Positions 1 through 5,520 of a stretch of DNA of 9,442 nucleotides are shown here, one piece after another. The number at the start of each line of letters is the position of its first letter. The first letter of the stretch is position 1. The notes below the pieces were generated by a model, which ran no database searches, was not told the DNA's origin, and worked only from the letters and a program-made list of their open reading frames with translations. The stretch comes from an uncultured Geobacteraceae bacterium (lineage in GTDB: Bacteria; Desulfobacterota; Desulfuromonadia; Geobacterales; Pseudopelobacteraceae): positions 1 through 9,442 of the forward strand of contig CAIRND010000365.1 of assembly GCA_903879825.1 (NCBI GenBank), in the 5' to 3' direction. A program made the translations under genes and the position numbers.

Positions 1-51
1 CCGACCTACGGATTCGTAGTCCGTTGCTCTATCCAGCTGAGCTACAAGCGC
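1..51 (-). tRNA. tRNA-Arg(ACG), 3' part missing
   Basis: On the minus strand this is the 5' two thirds of a tRNA. It has acceptor arm GCGCTTG, T8-A9, a D arm with GCTC/GAGC stem and AGCTGGATA loop, and an anticodon arm with stem ACGGA/TCCGT closing the loop CTACGAA. The anticodon is therefore ACG (arginine; A34 is normally edited to inosine and reads CGU, CGC and CGA). The variable region begins AGGTCGG and the gene then leaves the window, so the T arm and acceptor 3' strand are not visible. The 5' end is set at base 51 from the acceptor stem length. Confidence 0.93.
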
Positions 52-64
52 ATTACGAATTGGC

Positions 65-93
65 TTTATAACCCACAGGGAATAATTTATCAA
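65..93 (-). promoter_or_regulatory. sigma70-type promoter of tRNA-Arg
   Basis: On the minus strand TTGATA (93-88) and TATAAA (70-65) are separated by exactly 17 bases, close to the TTGACA-N17-TATAAT consensus. The -10 box ends 13 bases before the mature tRNA 5' end, which predicts a short leader of roughly 6-7 nt removed by RNase P. Box match, spacing and position agree; no experimental start site is known to me. Confidence 0.7.
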
Positions 94-330
94 CTACTTT
101 TTTTGAGCATGCCATGCAAAACTATACCAACTCGCTATTATCACTATCAAATCAAATCACTTTCAGATATTCTCACGCAGTGAAGTGTGACCGCAGATTC
201 CGCACCAAAGCGGCTTTAACCACCAATTCTGCCAGAGAGGCGGAAAAACATCTCAGAGAAAGAATCCAGCCAAGATCAGCAAGGCTTGAACCCAGAAGTT
301 CTGACAAAACAGCGGAAACAGGATACAATC
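94..330. other. intergenic spacer between tRNA-Arg promoter and fic
   Basis: I see no convincing gene here. One frame stays open from base 114 into the fic gene, but it lacks a Shine-Dalgarno and most of its second half simply overlaps fic out of frame. A short reading frame from ATG 109 ends at 183 and also has no ribosome binding site. Small inverted repeats (CCGC/GCGG at about 200-213) are too weak to call. A promoter for fic presumably lies here, but I find no box pair with good spacing. Confidence 0.5.
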
Positions 331-1080
331 ATGGCCTACACAAACCGGCTCACAGACAACGACACGCTTCAGGAAAAGATCCTGGCACACCGCCCCCTTG
401 ATTCTTATGAAGTCAAGCAATTGCGGGAATATTACCGTATCGGCTTAACCTGGTCGAGTAATGCGCTTGAAGGGAACAGCCTGACGGAAAGCGAAACGAA
501 GGTTGTACTTGAGGACGGTATCACCGTTGGCGGCAAACCGCTTAAAGATCATTATGAAGCGGTTGGGCACAGCGAGGCTTTTGACTTGCTCTACGAACTG
601 GCTGGTAATCCGGTTATTTCGGAAGCAAACATATTGGAACTTCACCGGCTGTTTTTCTACCGGATTGATTCAGCGTCAGCGGGAACATATCGTACCCGAA
701 ATGTCATTATCACCGGTACAGACTTTACCCCGCCATCACCGGCAACACTTCCCTTCGCCATGCAAGAATTTATTGCCACTTTACCGGAACTGAAGCGACT
801 GCATCCAGTAGAATATGCCGCCATGCTCCACCTTAGGCTGGCAACGATTCACCCATTCATAGACGGAAACGGCAGGACTGCACGGCTATTGATGAACCTT
901 GCCCTGATGCAATCCGGCTACCCCGTTACCATCATTGCGCCCATTATTCGCGGTGACTACATTGCAGCCCTGCAAGCATCAAACAAAGGCAACAATACGC
1001 CATTTCTTAACTTCATTAGCTGCTGTGTATGGGAAAGCCAAAAGGATTATCTGCGTTTACTGGGCAGTCTTGACCGGTAA
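331..1080 (+). CDS. Fic family protein, class II (N-terminal inhibitory helix)
   Basis: A 249-residue Fic/DOC-fold protein, predicted to transfer AMP (or another nucleotide moiety) from a nucleotide to a hydroxyl side chain of a target protein. The catalytic motif HPFIDGNGRTAR is at residues 174-185, with His174 as general base and the anion-binding GNGR loop intact. The inhibitory motif [S/T]xxxE[G/N] is present as SNALEG at 43-48, so Glu47 should block productive ATP binding. That placement ahead of the core defines class II. The target-docking flap is the region around FTPPSP (about residues 132-137). ATG 331 is preferred because AGG (320-322) lies 8 nt upstream; an in-frame TTG at 286 has AGG almost touching it and adds unconserved-looking residues. 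No winged-helix tail is apparent. The gene stands alone, between a tRNA and a terminator-like hairpin, with no antitoxin partner, which fits a self-inhibited enzyme. The cellular target cannot be read from sequence. Confidence 0.92.
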   Translation: MAYTNRLTDNDTLQEKILAHRPLDSYEVKQLREYYRIGLTWSSNALEGNSLTESETKVVLEDGITVGGKPLKDHYEAVGHSEAFDLLYELAGNPVISEANILELHRLFFYRIDSASAGTYRTRNVIITGTDFTPPSPATLPFAMQEFIATLPELKRLHPVEYAAMLHLRLATIHPFIDGNGRTARLLMNLALMQSGYPVTIIAPIIRGDYIAALQASNKGNNTPFLNFISCCVWESQKDYLRLLGSLDR

Positions 1081-1089
1081 AAGAATCGG

Positions 1090-1123
1090 GGCACTATCAG
1101 CAGGCATAGTGCCGCTTGTTTTT
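1090..1123 (+). terminator. Rho-independent terminator after fic
   Basis: A perfect 8-bp stem GGCACTAT (1090-1097) / ATAGTGCC (1106-1113) with an 8-nt loop is followed by GC and then TTGTTTTT. It starts 10 bases after the fic stop codon. The U-run begins two bases after the stem and has one G, so it is slightly imperfect. A second, weaker hairpin (CACC/GGTG around 1142-1154) followed by a T-run lies just before the HNH gene and could add to termination. Confidence 0.72.
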
Positions 1124-1184
1124 CCGGCTCCCGGCGGACTTCACCATCACGGTGTGACATTTTTTTCGAGGGATTATATTGTTT

Positions 1185-1520
1185 ATGGATCACTTTGTTA
1201 TTGAAATAAGCGAAGCAGAGGTAAAGCGGGAACGGGAAAAGTCGAGAGAACTTCGCAAGAGCCGCTGGTGGAAAAATCGCGTGGCTTTGGGACATTGTCA
1301 TTATTGTGAAGGGATATTTGCGCCGGAAGAGTTAACCATGGATCATCTGGTCCCGGTCTCCCGAGGTGGTAAGGCATCCAGAAACAATGTCGTCCCCGCA
1401 TGTAAGGAATGTAACAGCCGGAAAAAATATCTACTCCCAATTGAGTGGGAAGAATATCTGGAAAAACAAGAGAGTACTACAACGGAGCCAGCACGTGAAG
1501 ACATTGAAAAGCCGCTATAA
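1185..1520 (+). CDS. small HNH-family endonuclease-like protein
   Basis: About 111 residues. An N-terminal basic, charged helix (KREREKSRELRKSRWWKN) precedes a compact HNH/beta-beta-alpha-metal finger. Cysteine pairs CHYC (38-41) and CKEC (73-76) should bind a structural zinc. The HNH residues are DH (53-54) in MDHLVPVSRGGK, Asn67/68, and Asn77 in the CN pair. These residues support nicking or cleaving of nucleic acid at a single metal; the real substrate is unknown. Start choice is open: GAGGG (1168-1172) is 12 nt from ATG 1185 but only 6 nt from an in-frame TTG at 1179, which would add two residues. The 3' end overlaps the following HAD gene by 26 bases, suggesting one transcript. There is no intron, phage or restriction gene nearby, so this looks like a stand-alone chromosomal HNH protein and not a homing enzyme. 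Confidence 0.85.
   Translation: MDHFVIEISEAEVKREREKSRELRKSRWWKNRVALGHCHYCEGIFAPEELTMDHLVPVSRGGKASRNNVVPACKECNSRKKYLLPIEWEEYLEKQESTTTEPAREDIEKPL
1484..1497 (+). promoter_or_regulatory. ribosome binding site fixing a GTG start for the HAD gene
   Basis: GGAG at 1484-1487 lies 7 nt before GTG 1495, inside the HNH coding region. This start comes just before the conserved first strand and DCDGV motif of the HAD protein. Upstream in-frame ATGs fall entirely within the HNH gene and would add about 43 residues of HNH sequence read in another frame. Confidence 0.7.
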
Positions 1521-2136
1521 AGTAGTTATTTACGACTGTGATGGTGTGATTCTGGATTCAATTGAATCTAACTATGTTTTTTACAACCGCGTCATGGGTT
1601 TTCTGGGGAGACCGGAGATTGACCGTGACAACAGTGACGCCAAAAGGGTTCTTCACACCTATTCGTTCAATGATGTGATGGAATATTTTTTCCTGGGAGA
1701 TTCGCAACGCGAAGAGGCCTTCAGATTTGCCAAGACCATCCACTATCGCGATTTGATGCCCTATATGCGGATGGAAGACGGTTTTGTGAGCGCCCTTGAC
1801 CAACTGAAGGGGCACACCTCACTAGCGATATGCACCAATCGGGCGACTTCGATGGATATGATCATTGAAGATTTCGGACTGAGCGGTTATTTCGAATATG
1901 TCATGACTGCATCTCAGGTTACCAATCCAAAACCTCATCCTGAACCGCTCCTGAAAGTTCTGGATTATTTCAATATCGGGCCACAAGAAGCAATTTTTAT
2001 CGGCGACGGCGAGGTCGATATGCAGGCTGCCGAAAGCGCCGGAGTTCCCTTTATCTCTTACAAATCGGATCTACCGGCACTTGCCCGCATCCAGCATCAC
2101 GCCGAGATAATTCAGCATGTTTTTTCCGCCTCATAA
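1495..2136 (+). CDS. HAD-superfamily hydrolase (phosphatase-like)
   Basis: A 213-residue haloacid dehalogenase-fold protein, expected to hydrolyse a small phosphate ester through an aspartyl-phosphate intermediate. All four HAD motifs are visible. Motif I is DCDGVILDS, with nucleophile Asp14 and acid/base Asp16. Motif II is the CTNRAT segment with Thr114. Motif III Lys146 lies in NPKPHPEP. Motif IV is FIGDGEVD with Asp171 and Asp175 for magnesium. The insert between motifs I and II (about residues 22-95) is a helical C1 cap as in phosphoglycolate phosphatase and beta-phosphoglucomutase relatives. The substrate cannot be assigned; motif III NPKPHPEP and the overall length resemble Gph/PGMB-type members. 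The GTG start overlaps the HNH gene by 26 bases, so translation is probably coupled. It faces the isochorismatase-like gene, with only 24 bases and no clear terminator between the two stops. Confidence 0.9.
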   Translation: MKTLKSRYKVVIYDCDGVILDSIESNYVFYNRVMGFLGRPEIDRDNSDAKRVLHTYSFNDVMEYFFLGDSQREEAFRFAKTIHYRDLMPYMRMEDGFVSALDQLKGHTSLAICTNRATSMDMIIEDFGLSGYFEYVMTASQVTNPKPHPEPLLKVLDYFNIGPQEAIFIGDGEVDMQAAESAGVPFISYKSDLPALARIQHHAEIIQHVFSAS

Positions 2137-2160
2137 CAGTCTCCGGCAGAGTCGCGCTGT

Positions 2161-2727
2161 TTATCTCACCAGTTTAGACAATTTTTTAAATTCATCCGTC
2201 CCTGCAACCTTCAATAACTGGAACAGGACTGACTCCGTACAGGTTGGGATTGCTCCCGCAAGGGTCATGGCTTGAATAGCAGTGTGCCAATTTTGCTTAC
2301 TGCGACTCATGACAGCATCTTTCACTATATGGACATCCAGGCCGGCCTCGCGAAGCTCAATCACGGTCTGCAAGACGCAGACGTGAGTTTCCATGCCGGT
2401 TATTATTACCTGCGTCCTGCCGGTTGACTTGAGGACTTCAACAAATTCAGTGCTGCCACAACAGCTGAAGGTCATTTTTTCGAAGCAGCATGCGGCAGCC
2501 GCTTTTTCCTTCAGGCCCGGCAGAGTTGCGCCAAGACCTTTTACGTACTGCTCGGTGATCAAAACCGGAACATTCAATTCGGCAGCACTCTCAAGCAGAA
2601 TGCCAACATTTTTTTCAACCTGTGCCAGAACAGCGCCATCCATCGCAAGGCACAGTTTTTCCTGCACGTCTATCACCACAAGTACCGCTTTGTCACGCTC
2701 CAGAAAAAAGCTGCTTTTAATTGACAT
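2161..2727 (-). CDS. isochorismatase-fold cysteine hydrolase
   Basis: A 188-residue cysteine hydrolase of the isochorismatase-like fold (the YcaC/ISOC1-2 branch). The catalytic triad is readable: Asp20 in VVIDVQEKL, Lys84 in FEKMTFSCC, and nucleophile Cys117 in ITGMETHVCVLQT, with the family cis-peptide preceding it. TEQYVKGLG (58-66) is a signature of the ISOC-type branch. Members hydrolyse amide or vinyl-ether bonds, but many are uncharacterised and the substrate here is unknown; true isochorismatase activity is unlikely because no siderophore genes are near. The start is well supported by AGGGGA about 8 nt before the ATG. The Nudix gene lies 35 bases upstream on the same strand, so the two are probably one transcript. 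An odd detail is four cysteines (80, 81, 89, 90) bracketing the catalytic lysine. Confidence 0.9.
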   Translation of the reverse strand: MSIKSSFFLERDKAVLVVIDVQEKLCLAMDGAVLAQVEKNVGILLESAAELNVPVLITEQYVKGLGATLPGLKEKAAAACCFEKMTFSCCGSTEFVEVLKSTGRTQVIITGMETHVCVLQTVIELREAGLDVHIVKDAVMSRSKQNWHTAIQAMTLAGAIPTCTESVLFQLLKVAGTDEFKKLSKLVR

Positions 2728-2762
2728 GATATTTTCCCCTTTTTAAATGTTTTAAGTATTTT

Positions 2763-3368
2763 CTACCGCGAGCTATCATTATCAGAGGCGCCAGCGCCTT
2801 CCAATATATCCAGAAATTGCATCACCAACCTATAAGTGATTCCCCAGAGAACCGGTTTATTTTCAACAGGAAGCTTTATGGCCGGCACTTCGAATTGTTT
2901 TTCACCAAAAGCAACACTACTCTGAAGATGTCGTTCCGGGTCACGCAGCTCCGAAAGTGAAACCCAGAACAGATCCCGCACCTCTCCATTTAAGACCGGC
3001 TGACAGAGAGACCGTTCCAACTCGAACAGGCAGCAGGAAACCCTTACCGGCAAATTTGCTCCGACAATATCGGAAAGTCGCCCCAAATAATGCCCCTGAT
3101 CAAGGTCAATCCCGATTTCTTCAAAGGTTTCCCGCCGGGCGGCCTGACACGCCCTCTCATTCCCCTCAAGCTTCCCCCCCGGGAATGCGATATGCCCGGA
3201 CCAGGGATCAAGATCGTGGGCTGCGCGCTGGATAAAGAGAATTTCAACATCATTAGCAGCCTGGTGCAGTATCATGGCGACTGAAGCCCGGGTGCGACCA
3301 CCGGCTGCTGCCACGGCATCGACCGTACGCACGGCAAGCAATTCTTCTATGTATTCAAATGCACCCAT
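2763..3368 (-). CDS. Nudix hydrolase, CoA-pyrophosphatase-like
   Basis: A 201-residue Nudix protein that should cleave a nucleoside diphosphate linked to another moiety, using Mg2+ or Mn2+. The Nudix box spans residues 65-87 and fits GX5EX7REUXEEXGU (Gly65, Glu71, Arg79-Glu80, Glu83-Glu84, Gly86), with Thr81 in the first aliphatic slot. The region before it (43-65, ending WSGHIAFPGG) resembles the NuCoA motif of CoA pyrophosphatases (NudL family) that split CoA to 3',5'-ADP and phosphopantetheine. The match is imperfect: Trp56 stands where the NuCoA motif usually has His. The LWGITYRLV segment near the C-terminus is also typical of that family. The Shine-Dalgarno is poor (GAGG about 15 nt upstream), so initiation may be weak. 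It is probably the first gene of a two-gene unit with the isochorismatase-like hydrolase. Confidence 0.88.
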   Translation of the reverse strand: MGAFEYIEELLAVRTVDAVAAAGGRTRASVAMILHQAANDVEILFIQRAAHDLDPWSGHIAFPGGKLEGNERACQAARRETFEEIGIDLDQGHYLGRLSDIVGANLPVRVSCCLFELERSLCQPVLNGEVRDLFWVSLSELRDPERHLQSSVAFGEKQFEVPAIKLPVENKPVLWGITYRLVMQFLDILEGAGASDNDSSR

Positions 3369-3397
3369 TTTATGTTAATACGGCCTCTCATCGTTTA

Positions 3398-3418
3398 ATT
3401 AATCCGGCAGGGATTAAT
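3398..3418. promoter_or_regulatory. inverted repeat in the divergent Nudix/GT2 spacer (possible operator)
   Basis: ATTAATC (3398-3404) and GATTAAT (3412-3418) form a perfect 7-bp inverted repeat separated by 7 bases. Half-site centres are 14 bases apart, not a full helical turn multiple, so a dimer-bound operator is possible but not certain. It sits in the 108-base gap between the divergent Nudix and glycosyltransferase genes. A minus-strand TTGACG lies further upstream of the Nudix gene, but its best -10 (TATGTT) is at a poor 20-base spacing. Regulatory function is inference. Confidence 0.35.
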
Positions 3419-3476
3419 AACATACTCACCGTATCATTCGACAGCGTCAAGTAAAAATATATCAGGACACGCCACC

Positions 3477-4484
3477 ATGACTATGCCACAGGTTTCAATT
3501 CTTATGCCGGTACGCAACGAAGGACACTATCTGCAGGCGGCGCTGGATTCGCTTTATCGGCAGACTTATACTCAGTGGGAGCTTATCACTGTTGATGACG
3601 GCTCAAGCGATACGACGCCGGATATCCTTGCTGCAGCCGCACACCACGACCGGCGCGTGCGTGTTATCCGCCGTGATGGCGGTGGGTTAGTCGCAGCGCT
3701 CAATGCCGGGCTTGATTGCTGTCGAGGCCCGTTGCTGGCCCGCCTGGATGGAGATGACATTTCTCACCCCCGACGTCTGGAGCGGCAGGTTGCCTATCTC
3801 GATCAACACCCTGAAATAGGACTGGTCGCCAGCAACTTCCGGCATTTTCCGCGAACAGGCCTCAAACAGGGAATGATAGACTATGAGGTATGGCAGAACG
3901 AGTTATCTTCACATTCCCAGATCATTCGGGATCTCTTTGTAGAGTCACCATTTGTCCATCCAAGCATCATGACCCGGCGCACGATCATGGAGCAGCTTGG
4001 CGGTTACATGGATAACAACTGGCCTGAGGATTATGATCTCTGGCTGCGCATGGCGGCGGCCAAGGTTCAGTTTGCCCGCATTCCGCACACCCTGCTGTAT
4101 TGGCGTGACCACCCTGAGCGAGCCACCCGCACCATGGATGAATACGCTCTACACGCATTCCGCGCCTGCAAGTGCCACCATCTGCTGCGAGGCTTCCTCC
4201 AGGACTGCCGTGACGTTGTTATCGCCGGAGCTGGACTTGAGGCACGGGCATGGCAGCGCTTACTGGCTGCTGCAGAAGTGACGGTTTCCACCTGGCTGGA
4301 TGTAGATCCCAAAAAAATCGGACGGATTCTGCACAATGCACCGGTACTTTCACCCGAAGAGCTGCAACTGGATGGCAGAAAAATGATTGTTGCCATTGGT
4401 GTACGGGGCGCACGGGAACAATTCAGGAACGTGGCAGAAAGACGTGGCTGGCAGGAAGGCATAGACTTTGTGTGCGTCGCATGA
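3477..4484 (+). CDS. family 2 glycosyltransferase with C-terminal Rossmann-like domain
   Basis: A 335-residue protein with a GT-A (GT2) domain at about 1-240. It has the opening strand VSILMPVRNE, a nucleotide-binding VDDGSSD (39-45), the DXD-type DGDD at 91-94 for metal and nucleotide sugar, and PEDYDLWLR (183-191) carrying the likely catalytic acidic residues. It should transfer a sugar from an NDP-sugar to a saccharide or lipid acceptor. Residues about 245-335 look like a second, Rossmann-type module: VVIAGAG at 247-253, an acidic end of the second strand in WLDVDPKKIG (273-282), then MIVAIGVRG (303-311). Similar tails in other GT2 proteins and in PglD-like proteins bind nucleotides or sugars. 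No membrane segment is seen, so it is cytosolic or peripheral. The start is supported by AGGA (3464-3467), 9 nt ahead of ATG 3477. No other polysaccharide genes are in view, so the product is unknown. Confidence 0.9.
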   Translation: MTMPQVSILMPVRNEGHYLQAALDSLYRQTYTQWELITVDDGSSDTTPDILAAAAHHDRRVRVIRRDGGGLVAALNAGLDCCRGPLLARLDGDDISHPRRLERQVAYLDQHPEIGLVASNFRHFPRTGLKQGMIDYEVWQNELSSHSQIIRDLFVESPFVHPSIMTRRTIMEQLGGYMDNNWPEDYDLWLRMAAAKVQFARIPHTLLYWRDHPERATRTMDEYALHAFRACKCHHLLRGFLQDCRDVVIAGAGLEARAWQRLLAAAEVTVSTWLDVDPKKIGRILHNAPVLSPEELQLDGRKMIVAIGVRGAREQFRNVAERRGWQEGIDFVCVA

Positions 4485-4539
4485 TAAATAGCTGGTCCGC
4501 ATCTTACGGTTTAACGTTGTTGAATGGAGGAAAACGCGC

Positions 4540-4842
4540 ATGTTACCAAGCAAGGAAGAAATGGGGCTTACTATTGATGAAGCGGATTGGAGCTGGCTGC
4601 GGGCTCACTTGAAGCGTGGTGGCCTGATTCTGGTTGATGATTCTCTTGACCTGGCAGAGACGGCCCATAAAGTTGCAGCCGATGACATTGCCATTATTCA
4701 GCATTTAGTTGAAAACGGCATGATAGGCAAACCGTCTGACTCAAAGATCCAATCATGGGAAGAGGATACTCACAAGAAGTTTGCCATGTTGATTGTCAGC
4801 CCATATGTGCTTTTCCAGGAAAAAAGGCCCACATTTCATTAA
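4540..4842 (+). CDS. DUF2288 family protein
   Basis: A complete 100-residue soluble protein of unknown function. It shows the features I associate with DUF2288: an early Trp (Trp17) in ADWSWLRAH, a GGLILVDDSLDLAETA segment (27-42), alternating helices with ADDIAII, and a closing strand in which Pro88 precedes YVLFQ (SPYVLFQE, 87-94). Family length is about 90-105 residues, so nothing is missing. GGAGG (4526-4530) lies 9 nt before the ATG. It follows the glycosyltransferase by 55 bases and precedes yceH by 18, all on one strand with no terminator, so a three-gene transcript is likely. No catalytic residues or membrane segments can be pointed to. Confidence 0.82.
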   Translation: MLPSKEEMGLTIDEADWSWLRAHLKRGGLILVDDSLDLAETAHKVAADDIAIIQHLVENGMIGKPSDSKIQSWEEDTHKKFAMLIVSPYVLFQEKRPTFH

Positions 4843-4860
4843 ATTCAGACGGAGTACACA

Positions 4861-5520
4861 GTGGATATAACTCTTAACGATGTTGAAGTACGTGTTCTGG
4901 GCTGCTTGATAGAAAAGGAGCTGACTACTCCTGAATACTACCCACTGTCGCTCAATTCGCTCACCAATGCATGCAACCAGAAATCCAACCGCGACCCGTT
5001 AATGGCTCTTACTGAAGAGAATATTGTGCGGGCACTGGACTCGCTCCGCTTCAAACAACTGGTGGTCCTTTCTGCCGATAGCGGGCGTGTACCAAAGTAT
5101 CGTCATATTCTCGCTGAAAAGATGGGCCTGATGCCGGCTGAACAGGCGATTCTCTGTGAGCTGCTGGTTCGCGGTCCGCAAACCGGCCGCGAGTTATGCA
5201 CACGAGGCGAGCGGATGCACCCGTTTGGCGATGCTGCCGCTGTCGAAGAGGTTTTGCAGGAATTGATGGTACGGGAAACACCGTTGATTGCTCTGCTGCC
5301 CCGGCAACCGGGAAGGAAGGAAGGTCGCTATGCCCAGCTTTTTTCCGGGATACCGGAAATGAGTGAAGAGAGCCCTGAAAGCCGCCCGGAACCTGCCCGG
5401 CAACGGGTGCTTGCTGAAAATGAGCGCATAACGAAATTAGAGGATGAGGTGACCGCCCTGCGCGGCGAAGTCACGACATTACAGCAGATGATGGCGGAAT
5501 TTAAAGCTCAGTTTGAGTAG
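4861..5520 (+). CDS. yceH: YceH (UPF0502/DUF480) family protein
   Basis: A 219-residue member of the YceH family, whose molecular role is not established. The N-terminal half has the family hallmark: VLGCLIEKELTTPEYYPLSL (12-31), then NACNQKSNRDP (37-46). It continues as two winged-helix-like domains, with a second helix-turn-helix around EQAILCELLVRGPQTGREL (94-112). This fold suggests DNA or protein binding. Residues about 186-215 form a heptad-rich coiled coil (ITKLEDEVTALRGEVTTLQQ), likely for dimerisation. GTG at 4861 is chosen because GGAG (4851-4854) sits 6 nt ahead and the family begins with this strand. The last 20 bases overlap, tail to tail, the end of hflX on the other strand. Confidence 0.9.
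   Translation: MDITLNDVEVRVLGCLIEKELTTPEYYPLSLNSLTNACNQKSNRDPLMALTEENIVRALDSLRFKQLVVLSADSGRVPKYRHILAEKMGLMPAEQAILCELLVRGPQTGRELCTRGERMHPFGDAAAVEEVLQELMVRETPLIALLPRQPGRKEGRYAQLFSGIPEMSEESPESRPEPARQRVLAENERITKLEDEVTALRGEVTTLQQMMAEFKAQFE

Noticed and set aside
109..183. 24-codon frame beginning ATG 109
   Set aside because: No ribosome binding site and too short to judge; it sits beside the divergent tRNA promoter region.
286..330. TTG 286 as the fic start
   Set aside because: AGG is almost adjacent to the TTG, while ATG 331 has AGG at a normal distance and starts the usual N-terminal helix.
1..330. Integration site (att) or remnant of a mobile element at the tRNA
   Set aside because: fic lies on the 5' side of the tRNA, whereas integrases normally target the 3' end; no integrase or repeated tRNA segment is visible in the window.
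114..401. 95-codon open frame upstream of fic
   Set aside because: No Shine-Dalgarno, and most of the second half overlaps fic out of frame; the sequence resembles no family I know and reads as basic, low-information translation.
1366..1494. Longer N-terminus for the HAD protein starting at ATG 1366
   Set aside because: The extra residues are the HNH gene read in another frame; GTG 1495 has a good Shine-Dalgarno and leads directly into motif I.
4067..4462. 131-codon minus-strand frame inside the glycosyltransferase gene
   Set aside because: It is the complement of a well-supported gene; the translation is Ser/Arg-rich without domains.
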